Shown here one piece after another: positions 33,861 through 45,029 of a stretch of 64,000 nucleotides of DNA. The notes under the pieces were generated by a model, which did not search any database, was not told where the DNA came from, and was given only the letters and a program-made list of their open reading frames with translations. Positions within the stretch are counted from its first letter, which is position 1. Each line of letters begins with the position of its first letter. The stretch is from Laguncularia racemosa (Eukaryota; Streptophyta; Magnoliopsida; Myrtales; Combretaceae): NCBI GenBank assembly GCA_037954665.1, contig JBBMOL010000178.1, positions 768,451 through 832,450 of the forward strand, written 5' to 3'. A program made the translations under genes and the position numbers.

Positions 33861-34343
33861 CGGTTGAACTTCGGCTCCCCCTGTTATCTAGATCATAGAT
33901 GCTAGTGTGGCTAGTGCATCTGCAAACTGATTCTGAGTTCTCGGGATGTATGTGAAAGTGATTGCCTTGAATTCTTCAATTAGCTCTATCAAGTGTTGAT
34001 GATATGGTACCAGTTTGGGGTCTTTAGTCTTGTATTCCTCTCTTGTCTATAGTATGATAAGCGACGAGTCCTCGTATACTTCTAATTCGCGGATTTCCAT
34101 TTAACAGGCCATTTTGAGGCCAAGAATACACGCTTCATATTCTGCGATATTATTGGTATAGGGAAATGTAAGTCTTGTCGCTGCAGGGAATTGAGTGCCA
34201 TCTGGGGATATCAATACTGCCCCAACCCCACAACCGAATACGTTGGCGACTCCATTGAAAAACAATTTCCATTTCGAGTTCTGCTCTATCCCAAAGTCTT
34301 CTACTGGCATATCTTCCACTGTCAATATATTCTCATTTGGAAA
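33861..34343 (-). pseudogene. Second, archaeal-type RNase H domain, broken
   Basis: The frame reads WKLFFNGVANVFGCGVGAVL, PDGTQFPAATRLTF and NNIAEYEACILGLKMA, then stops (TAA at 34101), and continues in the same frame through ELEVYEDSSLII and LVPYHQHLIELIEEF towards integrase with two TAG codons. This is the extra RNase H that marks the Tat lineage, separate from the one after RT. Its first catalytic Asp (normally in LFFDGA) reads Asn, a G-to-A change. It would degrade RNA in RNA-DNA hybrids if active. Confidence 0.85.
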
Positions 34344-36003
34344 TTAGGCCTGTAGTTCTTGGGAATTTGTCTCGACAAGGTGTTCCGCTAATTGGTCGGC
34401 TAAGGCTTGCCCTTTCATCGAGTTCTGATTTATGTACGTGATGTCGAACTCGGATAGGAGCATTTGCCACTTAGAGATTCTCCCTATCAGAGCTGGCTTC
34501 TCTGCCAAGTATTTCAAAAGATCATGTCTTGCCAGTAGCTCAATATGGTAGTAAAGGGTGTATTGCCTTAGTCGATGCATGACCCAGATTAAAGCACAAC
34601 GCGTCTTCTCCACCTCTAAGTACCTCTGTTCCCCATCTGTGAACTTCTTGCTTAGATAATATATGGAACGCTCTCTTCCCTCGTCATCTTTCTGCCCCAG
34701 CACACATCCCATGGATTCAGGGAGTATAGTGAGGTATAAGAATAAGGGCTTTCCTTGCTTCGGGACTATCAAGACCGGAGGTTTTATAAGATAGTCTTTG
34801 ATTGTCCTGAATGCCTCTTTGCATTCGTCGTCCCATTCTATTGTGGCGTTCTTCTTCAATAGACGGAATAATGGCCGGCATTTATCGGTGAGCTGTGAGA
34901 TAAAACGAGCTATATAATTTAATCTTCCCAGCAAACTTCTCACTTCTTTAACGGAGCGTAGGGAAGGTAACTCTAATATAGACTTTACCTTATCAGGGTC
35001 GATTTTAATCCCTTCTTGGCTTATGACAAACCCTAACAATTTCCCCGTTGTGACCCCGAAAGTGCATTTCTCCGGGTTTAACTTGAGTTGAAATTTTCTC
35101 AGTCGTTTAAAAAATTTCCTCAGGATATCCATATGGCTTTCTCCTTCTTTGGATTTGGCTATCATGTCGTCAACATATACTTCAACCTCTCGATGCATCA
35201 TGTCGTGAAGTATTGCGACCATAGCTCTCTGATACGTTGCCCTGGCGTTTTTCAAACCGAAGGGCATGACTTTGTAACAGAAAGTTCCCCATGTTGTGAT
35301 GAAAGTTGTTTTGGTTTTATCTTCTTCAGCCATTTTTATTTGATTATATCCTGAGAAACCGTCCATGAATGAGAAAAGATGGTTTCCCGCAGTGTTGTCT
35401 ACTAGAACATCAATGTGAGGTAGGGGGAAGTTATCCTTTGGCATAGCTTGGTTTAAGTCCCGAAAGCTTACGCATACACGTACTTTTCCGTTCTTTTTCA
35501 TAACGGGGACTATATTTGCTACCCATTCTGGGTAATCGGATACTTCAATGAACCCTACTTCTAGCAGTTTCTTGACTTCTTCTTTGATTTTTAGTAAGAT
35601 GTCAGGCTTAAATCTTCTCAGTTTTTGTTTTTTAGGTTTGACATCTTCTCTTGTGGGAAGCCTATGAACCACTATTGATTGGTCTAGCCCTAGCATGTCA
35701 CCATATGACCAGGCAAACACATCTGCATATTCCATTAATAGCTCGGTTATCTCACGTTTTTTATCGGCACTCAAATTGGTCCCGATTTTGAGGTTCTTAG
35801 GGTTTTCCATGCTTCCTAGATTTACTGTCTCCACAGGCTCGTCGATCGAAATTCCTCTTTGTTCATGTTTTTGCCAATTTTCTTGTATTATTTCGTGGTC
35901 TAGGATATCGCCTTCAACAACTGACCCAGCAGTGTTGGAAACGATATCAGCGTTTTTACTTTCTACCTGCGCGAAATATCCCTGTTGTTCGATGGTAGGA
36001 GAT
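34344..36003 (-). pseudogene. Reverse transcriptase and RNase H of the Tat/Ogre-like element
   Basis: An open frame of 556 codons (34344-36014) with the whole RT: FSFMDGFSGYNQ with catalytic Asp about residue 218, and YVDD at 280-283, PFGLKNARATYQ, LGFVISQEGI. The first RNase H follows (PLFLYLTILPES, QRYLEVEKTRCALIW). A TAA at 34344 ends it, in frame with the domain that follows. The Met at 36014 lies within the intron end; coding sequence really begins at 36003 after splicing. This is the best kept part of the element and has no internal stop. Confidence 0.9.
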
Positions 36004-36118
36004 CTGAATAACATAAAAGTGAAAGCATATATATAAGAAGAAAAACAAATTGTAGTTGAATTTGATAAAGAGTCTCAATAAAATTTGTTTAATAATTTTT
36101 CTCTACTTTCGAGCTAAC
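36004..36118 (-). other. Putative 115-nt intron between protease and RT
   Basis: Minus strand: donor GCTAG/GTTAGC with GT at 36118-36117; acceptor after a T-rich stretch, TTTATGTTATTCAG ending at 36004. Without splicing the protease frame stops at TAG 36103-36105 and RT is in a different frame. With this intron removed the two frames join with no stop. Pea Ogre is known to have a spliced intron at this place. Confidence 0.75.
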
Positions 36119-37386
36119 CTAGCGCTATTGATAGGATAACAAAACCAATTGTTCAGAGCTGGATGCTGGTTGGACGTGTGGGGGATTAACTTCCCTTTGC
36201 TGTCGTCTTCTTCATTTATCCGAAGCTCTTGAATGATGTTTGCCTTTCGGAAAGATTGTTGGAGAGGTGGGATGCACATCTGGGTATCGATCGGCTTCCC
36301 CTTCATTCTGCCTTTGACACCTCTTGCTTGCGCTTCTTCTGCGGCCGTAGGAATGTACCCCAGTCCAAACATCCCGTGCTGCCCCTCTTTAAACTGATGG
36401 CCCTCCATGCTAGTCACCATGTTCACTTCATTGAAAATCTGCAGCCCCAGGTCTTCTGTACCTTCTTCCCCAATATACGGTATGGCAGTCTCTTTGTATA
36501 TGGCGTAATCCTGTTCGCCCAATACTGTGACTATCTGCCCGCTTGCAATGAACTTGACCCTTTGGTGGAGACTAGAGGGGATGGCCCCAGCAGCATGTAT
36601 CCAAGGTCGTCCCAAAAGCAAGTTGAAAGACCTTGGGATGTCGAGGACCTGGAAAGCGATGTGGAATACTTGTGGACCAATTTCTACTGGTAGGTTCACT
36701 TCCCCCACTATGTCTCTTTTTGATCCGTTGAAAGCTCTGACCACCGTAGAGCTAGGTCTTATGTTGCTTGGATCGACCCCCAACAAGTCGAGTGTTGCCA
36801 ATGGGCAAACGTTGAGGGATGATCCATTGTCGATGAGTACCCGGGAGACAATGGTGTCATTGCACCTGACCACTATGAATAATGGTTTGGTATGTTAGTC
36901 TCCTTCCTCTCCTAGCTCTTCCGGAGAGAAAGATATCTGGCCCATTGTAAAGATGGAGTCTGCCACGTGACCTATTTTGTCTGTAGTGATGCCCTCTGGG
37001 ACCTGAATATGTTTTAGCACTTTAAAGAGTGCTTCCCTGTGGGGCTCAGATGTTGTGAGAAGGCCCATGAGTAATATCTGTGCTGGAACTTTATTTAATT
37101 GTTCCATGATCTTGTATTCACTCGCCTTGACCATCTTTGTAAATGCAGCGAGTCCCCCTTCCTCTTCTTCTCCTTTCTCCACATTGGGTTCTTTAGTCGG
37201 GCCTATATACTTTGGATCGTATAACCTCCCAAAGCGGGTGATGCCTCCTACCATATGAGGTCGCTCTGGTTCGAGGGCCTGATAGTTTAATGGTGCAGCC
37301 TTGTAATTCTCTGCCGCTATCGGGACATTGAATACATATCTTTTTCTTGGGATTTGTACCTCAGCTGATTGTCCCTCATAGCATTA
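36119..37386 (-). pseudogene. Protease region of the Tat/Ogre-like element, broken
   Basis: The pre-protease part (36895-37254: SEYKIMEQLNKVPAQILLMGLL, HREALFKVLKHIQVPEGIT, ISFSPEELGEEG) runs in the same frame into the protease (VSRVLIDNGSSLNVCPLATLDLLG, AFNGSKRDIVGEVNLPV, SFNLLLGRPWIHAAGAIPSSLHQ). The catalytic Asp is in IDNGSS, the DNG form usual in this lineage. One in-frame TAA at 36895 lies just before the domain. The protease would cut Gag and Pol apart during particle maturation. Confidence 0.87.
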
Positions 37387-39126
37387 TACAACCCTGGGCT
37401 TCTGATGAGAGTTGATCATGTTGATAGTCTTCCCCTCTTCCTTTGACGGGTTGTCCTCTTTCTCAAATTCTGGTCCCCATCCACTAGGCGGCCCCTGCTC
37501 AGTCGAGGTATAAGAATAGTTTACCAAATACTGAAATCTCCCGTATGATTCTCCCAAAGTGCCGACCGTTGGGTCTCCGGCTAACCACCTATTTTTAATG
37601 TGTGCCTTTGGTGCTTCTTCTAGAGCTTGATGGGATTGCTTCTTCTGCTGCTCCGTCGTATTCTGCTTAGGGGCTTCTTTGGGAATCGACTCCTTAGATG
37701 TGATCATATTAATGGTGGGCTTGTGATTGGGCAGTGGATTGGTGTTGACATTGGGTGCTGGGGCATTCACGAAATCCAACTGTATGATTCCTGCATCAAT
37801 TAAGTCTTGGATTTTGTGCCGGAGACTCCAGCACCTATCTGTAGAATGCCCCTCTTGTCCCATATGGTAGTCACACTTGAGGCTTGAGTTAAAATTCTTG
37901 GGCTTGTATCGGTCATTGAGGAGCTCGAAACTAATCAAGTTGTCTGCCCTTAACCGAGCGAAGACCTGACTAAGTGGTATGGGGATTGGAGTGAACTGCC
38001 TTGGGGCCCTGGCGGCCTGGGTGTGACCTGTCATAGGTTATTGGGCTGGGGTACTCGTGGTCTGGAATGTCACACGAGTCCCAGATTTTTCTGCCTTATC
38101 GGAGTGGACCGTGCTGACAGTGGACTCTTTAGCTCTGTTTCCTCCTAAAGGCCTTTGTGTTGGTGTGACCCTAGGAGGCTCCATTGTTTGGAGTCTGCCG
38201 GTGGTGATGGCATTCTCAATCCTGCATCCCGCAGCCACTACCTCTGCAAAACTGGATGAAGTCTGGCCTACCAGGTGTGAAAAGTAGGTCTTGTCCAGGG
38301 TATTGACAAATATGGATGTCAATTCCTTCTCAGATATCGGGATTGCTACCCTGGCGGCCTAGGCTCTCCAACGCTGAGCATACTCCTTGAATGGCTCAGC
38401 ATGCCTTTTCCAGAGACTCCTCAGGTCGATTACAGATGGGGCGACTTCGATATTGAACTTATATTGGTCATAAAACACCCGGGCTAGTTTCTCCCAGGTG
38501 TTGACAATGTTGAAGTCCAGGTGGGCATACCAGACCAGTGCAGGGCCTGTGAGGCTATCTTGGAATGTTTGGAGCATAAGCTAGTCATATTGAGCATACT
38601 TGCTCATTTTCTGGGCATATAGCCTGGTATGCATTTTAGGACAACCGGTCCCATCATACTTTTCGAACTCTGGGGTCTTAAACTTCTCAGGGTATACCTC
38701 TTCCCTGTATGCTGGCAGATTGGTGATTCCGGCTTGTTCAAAACCATCAAGGCCCTCAATCATTTTCATCTTGTCATGGAGCTGCTGGAAAAGTCGCTTC
38801 TCCATCTCCTTCTGCCTCTCTTCCATTTCCCTTTTCAGGTCATCGGAGGTTGGCCCCTAGTTAACCTTCGGCTTATATTCGAAGGCCAGGTTAAGGTGGG
38901 AATTGATCTCTTCATATTCCAGAGGCTGTCCCTCCACTGCCTTCCCCTTTCTGGCCCCTGAATACTCTTCCTGGGTTGGCTGAGTGTTGCGTAGGAGGCT
39001 GATGCTTTCAGTTAAGAGGTAAACCTGGGCAGCCAATTGTTGGACTGTTTGTTCTAGGGATATGATCCTGGAGTCCGAGGCAGCTTCAGCATTGGTGTTG
39101 TTGCGGTTGTCGCTGCTGTTGGCCAT
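37387..39126 (-). pseudogene. Gag of the Tat/Ogre-like element, broken by in-frame stops
   Basis: Starting at the ATG at 39126 (MANSSDNRNNTNAEAASDSR), a coiled-coil-like N-terminus (LEQTVQQLAAQVYLLTESIS) is followed by the capsid core (TFQDSLTGPALVWYAHLD, FYDQYKFNIEVAPSV, EPFKEYAQRWRA) and a zinc-knuckle-like CDYHMGQEGHSTDRC followed by IQDLIDAGII. TAG codons at 38857, 38581 and 38359 and TAA codons at 38038 and 37384 interrupt it, yet all pieces share one frame with protease. No indel is needed to align them. This indicates point-mutation decay after insertion. Confidence 0.87.
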
Positions 39127-39209
39127 TTTTGTTCTTGAACGTGTGAGAATTGGACTTCTGGGAGGGTTCGGTTGCTTGGGAGCTATCTTGATACCTGGGC
39201 GCGCATTTT

Positions 39210-39210
<1 letters not shown>

Positions 39211-39240
<30 letters not shown>
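39211..39240 (-). repeat. A30 run between ORF1 and gag (T30 on the plus strand)
   Basis: Thirty uninterrupted A on the transcript strand, ending 84 bases before the gag ATG, in the 270-base gap between ORF1 and gag. It could be ordinary slippage expansion. Confidence 0.9.
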
Positions 39241-39242
<2 letters not shown>

Positions 39243-39396
39243 TGTGATGTATGCAAAATGATATGCATGTGTCATGCGGATGCTAAAAATAAAAGGGTTG
39301 ACAATTGATTGACAATGTAATATTGACACTTTACTTTTATTAATATTGAAAATTTTGGAGTTCGATAATCAAAATAAAAAAATTATAAATAATGAT

Positions 39397-40922
39397 CTAT
39401 TTCCTAGCTCTTTTAGTCTTCTGTTGTGGAGGCTCAGACTTCCCATTGATGACAGCTTCTAATTCTTTGACTTTGGCTTGGGTCTTCTCCAATTGTGCTT
39501 CCAAGGCCTTGTTCCTTTGGTCGGATTCTTTGAAACGTCCCTTCCAGATGTCTCTCTTATGATCTACGGCTTTAAAGTATACCTCCATTTGGGCCTTGAC
39601 CTGTTCTAGGTATACTTCTATCTCTGGATTGATCTTGTCTGGTCTTGGTTGGGTGACGTCTGGAACCCGGTATGCTCTTTCCCCTATCTGGTATAGCTGG
39701 CGGATTACAAACTCTCTAGTGGCTCGGTGTTTTCCCACTTCGCCATCTAATTCCCCGAGGTCCACATTCGGGCTTTCAATTCTGGCTTCCCAAAGTGCTT
39801 TGACCTCTGCCAGCTTAGCAAACTTCTCGGCTACCAACAGGTTCGGATCTTGGTACTCAAAGGTGATTGCTTCTAGCAAGGGCCGATAAACTATATCTTG
39901 GATGGTACCAAACTGGCGGACCACTGAGTTGGGGTGATATCCAATACATTCGCTGATTCCGATTAAAGGTACTGCTTGGAAGTTTCTGCAGGTTAAGATG
40001 ATTTTGTCACAGCAGCTCCACCTGCCTGTCCACAGAATATCCTCAGCATTGAAACTTCTAAGTACCTCTACCCAACTGTGGCTAGTAAGGTCGTCGGGTA
40101 GCTTCACCTTTTCTATACATGAGTCTACGAGATCCACCTGCTAGGCTAAGGTTTTTTGGACCATGTTTAACCTGAAGCACTTAAGGTGGCTTACAAACCA
40201 TATCAGCAGAAGGTTGAGGCTTGAGCGAAGGATCCCATGGCCTTTCTTCTTGAGAAAATTCAAGTTCCGGATCTGTTCAGCCAGTAGAGCCGGGATGTAA
40301 GATCTTCCCTCCAGAAATTGGGTTACCAGCTCTGCAACCCGGTAGTGAATATAGAAGGTCCCGGTGGGGAACAGTATGGTGGCGAAGGCTGTCAAGATGA
40401 AAGCGTTCACCCTTCTCTGTCTGTAAGTTTTGGGGTCCCCACACAGTATGTCCTTCCTATCCCCATTGTCCTCTCGGGCGATGAACCAGGCTTCTAAATC
40501 ATCCATATGCATGTAATATCCATTACAGTCTGCCGGGGCTTTGTTGACGGCTGTCTTACGGATGCCTAATAATCTGTTGAAGGTACCGGCTGGCCCTGCC
40601 TCAAGGTCTGGTGCGTAGATTTGATCAGTTAGTGCTGGAGCCTGTAGCAACTGGGTGTACTCCACCAGGGTAGGGGTGATCTCATGCGGCCCGATAAAGA
40701 AAGCAGCTAGTTCGATTTCCCATAATTGGAGCATGGCCCGGACTAAAGGCAAATTCACCTCTATCCTTGTCAGTGAGAGGATGGAGCCGATCTTTTGCTG
40801 GATGAAGGCTTGCTCCTCTGGGTTGTACAAGGTAAACCAATGGTCCAGTACCAACTTTGGGTCCAAAGTTTGTACACCTGAATTTCTTTGCGGAGGAGGC
40901 GGTCGACTGCGGTGCTAGCCAT
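39397..40922 (-). pseudogene. ORF1 upstream of gag: DUF7745-like (plant mobile domain-like) protein
   Basis: A protein of about 500 residues, interrupted by one in-frame TAG at 40141-40143. It resembles the plant DUF7745 family as I remember it: LVRAMLQLWEIELAAFFIG, ITPTLVEYTQLLQAP, MHMDDLEAWFIA, then after the stop SFNAEDILWTGRW, FQAVPLIGISECIGYHPNSV and RQFGTIQDIVYRP. The C-terminus is a charged coiled coil (FKESDQRNKALEAQLEKTQA) ending in basic KTKRARK. The ATG at 40922 is conserved with the relic at 6425; one base seems lost near 40868, so the downstream Met at 40866 begins the surviving frame. Function unknown. DUF7745 relates, as far as I recall, to the plant mobile domain found in silencing factors such as MAIN and MAIL1. 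Confidence 0.72.
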
Positions 40923-41396
40923 CTATTACAATAAGAAATTTCCTAATTACAAACAGAACTATGAAAGCATTACAGGGAAATAAATTTGAACTCCATGAAC
41001 AAAATAACAAACCATTACATTGTCACCAATTGTCAACCCTATGATGTTATGTATGCAAGCAGGTTGGTTCTAATTGGTTCCCGAGCTCTATGGCCTGCCG
41101 CATTCTCGGAGAAATGGATCTCAGGCCATATCGAAGCATTAGGTGGGGTAGCCTAATCGGTCCCGAACGGTGAATCAACTCACTTCGCCCGAAACCTACA
41201 CAATGGCTCCCCGTCTTAGGTTTCTAGGACAGTCCGGGTTCGACCGCATCTATTCACACAAACATTATGCATGCAAACCCCCACAAAAACTGAAAATCTA
41301 ACTAATCCCTGAAACGTTAATAACAGAATAATGATTGAAACACATTTCTTAAAGAGAACAATTCGAAGAGATTCAGGTGGCTAGCCTACTGGCATG
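40923..41396 (-). other. 5' leader of the Tat/Ogre-like element
   Basis: Conserved with 6426-6943. Contains the inverted repeat TATGGCCTG (41089-41097) and CAGGCCATA (41122-41130) with a 24-base loop, candidate for RNA packaging or dimer formation. Confidence 0.65.
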
Positions 41397-41416
41397 GGTC
41401 CCCAGTGGAGTCGCCA
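41397..41416 (-). promoter_or_regulatory. Primer binding site, tRNA-Arg type
   Basis: Minus strand TGGCGACTCCACTGGGGACC, three bases (GGA) after the 5' LTR end at 41420. Identical in the relic at 6944-6963. Confidence 0.8.
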
Positions 41417-41419
41417 TCC

Positions 41420-43606
41420 TGTCGAGTCTAATTTTTGCATTCCCATTCCTAATCCGATTTAGACTAGACCCTATGCTCATCTAATGTAGATCCTCTACTT
41501 GAGTTAGGAATTTCGTTTGATTTTTGGAATCGCCACCTAACTGTTGTTGGGAAATATTGAATTAAGACTAAAAGAGCGGATTAGTCTTAATTTAGACCAC
41601 TAGTTGTCGTTATTTCCCCTTCCCGTTTTTGAAAAGAGGAAAAGGGAAAACCGGAGTTTCTAAGTCCGGAGGCTAACCTATTAAAACCTTACGGTTACCA
41701 CCTAATCTCCAAAAATTGTTCATATTTAGAAATGTGTTTTATTGTGTTTCTATTACTTTTTATTATGTTTTTGAATTATCTCAAGAAAATGATTTTTTTA
41801 TTTCGTTTTATGGGTTAACCCGAATGGGTGCCTACGTACCTGCTATTCAGGATCAAATAAGCCGTAGTTCGCTTTTTTCTGAAAAAGATTTAGTGGGTTT
41901 GTGGATTTTAGTTTGAAACCTCTTTCGATTTATGTTTTTACCATTTTTGGGAGTTTTTTCTAAAAAATCTAAGCCTAAGCTTTAATCTGATTTTTGAAAA
42001 TAATTTTTAGGGAAAAACATCAATTTTGGATTTATTTGAAGAAAATGATTTTTCTAAGTGCTAAAACTCATTTTTATGATTCTTTTGAATTTTTTAATTA
42101 TTTTTTATGATTTTTTTTATTCTTTTACAATTTTTTATAATTTTTCTAAGTTTTTATGATTTTTGTAGTTTTTTTATCATTTTTATTATTTTTTTATGAT
42201 TTTTATTAAATTTTGCATAATTTTTGTGAATTTTTGTTAAGAATTTTATGCTAAGCTATTATCTATCCTATTTTGAAATCTAAAGTTTTATTATTATTTT
42301 CCTAATATTTTTATTGTTTTTCCACATTTTTATTATCATTTATTATTTTTATTTATTTATTTATTTATTTATTATTATTATTATTTCTACATTATTAAAT
42401 CTTAAAAACCTAATTTCTACATCTTCCTACTTATGGAAATAAAACATAAAGCATAAATAAATAACTAAATAAATAACTAACAAACAAATAATCAAATAAT
42501 AAATCAAATAAATATAAGTAAAATAAATAAACAAAATTCAAAAAAATAAATAAAAAATCCGAAAAAATTCGACTTACCTGGATCCGGGTCGGTGCGCGGG
42601 TCAGGTTGGTCAGGTCGAATCGAGTCGAATTGGGTTTGGTCGGATCGGTCGGACACGACAGTGGAGAGGGCTCGTTCACGGCATTCCGACGGTCTTTTGC
42701 AACAGGTGAGGTGTCGAATCCTAGCTTCTTGAGGGTGCTGAATCCAATGGTGGCGGTGGTTTGCTCTCAGATCGTCTCCTAGTGGTGGTTCAACTCCGGT
42801 CGGTGATCGCGATTTTGATTCCCCTCTAGTGCTCTCCGATTTGCTCTCTTTTCTCACTTTCTCTCAATTCAAATCCGTGTTTTGGCTTCCCCCACTCCTC
42901 CTCTATTTATAGGTGTTTGAAATCAAGCTGGATAAGCTCGGATTTCCTCCAATCGAAGCTAATCGGATTTTTGGTTAAAAAAAAACTCCGATTTGTGTAA
43001 ATCCATCGATTTGTTGCGATTTGATTCCAATTAGATGATGTTTATCTTATTTCTATTGAAGATTTGTTGGATTTGTGCAAAAAATCGAATCGAAACGGCC
43101 GAAATTCGAATTTTTCCCCTCATCAGCGATCTCGGATCAAGGTTGAAGATGATCACGCACCCGGCGCGTGCGTTTCCTCCAGCCAATCGGATGCTGCCAC
43201 GTGTCCTGGATAAGAAAAAAAACTCAAAACGCGAAAACTGCCTCCTTCGCGATTCTAACCTGCAACCGAGCCCCCTGCGCACGCCTTAGACCGTGGTCCG
43301 GACCAGCTGGGCTAGCCCATTTTCCTGATTTTTCTAATTTCGCAAATTGCATATATGCAATGCGATTTTTTTATTTTTTTGTATTTTTTGAAATTTCAAA
43401 AATTTGCAAAAATTATTTACTATTTATTATTGCCATTTTTGAAATCATTTTTCAAAATTGATGTGTTTTCCTATTTATTTTTATTTTTTTGAATATTTTT
43501 ATTATTTATGCTAAATTAAAGAAAAATTGAAAAAAAATTGGAAAAAATTAAGAATTGATTATTAGTGATTATTATTCATTCCTAGGGCAAAAATGGAGTG
43601 TTTACA
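41420..43606 (-). repeat. 5' LTR of the Tat/Ogre-like element (2187 bp)
   Basis: Minus strand TGTAAACACTCC to GACTCGACA, colinear with the 3' LTR along its whole length. TATA at 42901-42911 and CACGTG at 43198-43203. The flanking ACATC at 43607-43611 matches the one at 29019. Confidence 0.93.
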
Positions 43607-43611
43607 ACATC

Positions 43612-45029
43612 ACATTTTAATGTTTGATAACTTGCTTGTCTTCTACTTGAAAACATGGTATGAGATTTATACTCACTAAGCCATTATTTTTCTCACTTCC
43701 CCATAGTATCTCTTGCATGATACTCAAAAGTGGGATAGGTTATAATCTAAGCACAGAGTATTTCTCTTTCTCTTTCATTGTCTTGTAGATCGTGTTTAAG
43801 TTTTAGAGATGAAGTAGTTGATGAAAGACATATTGGTTTAGGTTCATTTGAGGATTGAACTTCAATCCACTTTACTTTACTTGAGTTTTTGTAAAGATTT
43901 ATTGAGGTTCCCTTTTTTAGCAGGTTCATGCCTACACTTGCTATCAAGTAAGAAGCAATCATTTAAAGATTTTCTTTGGAAGATTGAAAAGAAATGATGA
44001 TAGAGAAGGTTTTGAAGAATCACAAAGCTAAAGGAAAAACTAATGCGGTGACTTATCATGTTAGGATTCCTTTAAATGGCTAGTGTAAGTAATAAGTTTC
44101 CATTTTGTTAATTGAAGTTTCAAGTAAGAAGAACTTTGTGCATTTGTGTTAGTTTTTTTAACTGTAATGATTGAATTATGGCATTTAGGATCTTGAATTA
44201 GGATAATTTTAAAAAATAAACCTCAATTTATTTTGATTTAAAGTTTTATTTTCATTGTAAATATTTTATTGAGCAATTTTAGATGCCATTGTTATATATA
44301 ATATTTTATTGTATTAGATAATCTATTTTTTTTTGTCATGGTCATAAAAAAAATCATCAACATTCACATATGGAATGTCAAGTTGTGGTGTAAAAATTTA
44401 TCCCCTCCTGAATTTAATTAAATTTGCATTACATGTGATCATAAAATATTCATTGGTCTAGGTGCTCCGTAATTTTCAAAAAAAAAAAAAAGAGTTTTTG
44501 TATGATTTCTGTTCCATTAATTTTAAATCATTGCCAACAGGTTGTTACTTTTATTGGTGTCTTATTTTCTTTATATTTATATTTTTTTATTAATATTACC
44601 TATGAAAAAACTTAATTTAAATTGTATACACAACACATGTGAGCTTATGCTAATATATATTATATATTATTAAGCAAAAACAATTTATTCAAGTCCACTT
44701 CCATATAACTATTATATAACATATAACTTTTTATGACAATATTGTAGTTTCAATTTTATTTTATTTTTAGTACTAATCATCTACTAGTAATAAGTATGAT
44801 TTTTCAAAGCTAAAACTTAGGCAAGTTAGTTAGTTATAATCATAGTGGATTATTGAGGTAGTTTCTTACAAAGAAAAGGTTACATTTATACTTTAGAAAA
44901 TTTGCAAATAACCTTTAAATCTTAATTCATGGTGATTTATCTTAAACTTATAAAGTAAATGCTTTAAGCTCTTACAAATTGATAATATTGAAGATAAAAA
45001 CCCATAGTCTTGGTTATAGCATAACACCA
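43612..45029. other. No gene seen; AT-rich spacer
   Basis: No coding or RNA gene pattern recognised. Short open frames near 43750-44060 lack any recognisable motif. Confidence 0.55.

Larger units (their letters stand above)
29019..43611 (-). mobile_element. Complete Tat/Ogre-like Ty3 retrotransposon, 14.6 kb, decayed
   Basis: The element spans 29024-43606 and is flanked by ACATC at 29019-29023 and 43607-43611. Reading on the minus strand: 5' LTR, PBS, leader, ORF1 (DUF7745-like), gag, protease, intron, RT-RNase H, second (archaeal-type) RNase H, integrase, long 3' UTR with tandem repeats, polypurine tract, 3' LTR. An extra ORF before gag, two RNase H domains, a protease-RT intron and an Arg-type PBS are the marks of the Tat/Ogre lineage. 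The two LTRs differ at 12 sites in their first 230 bases, 10 of them transitions. About a dozen in-frame stops but very few frameshifts mean it cannot move by itself. Confidence 0.9.
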
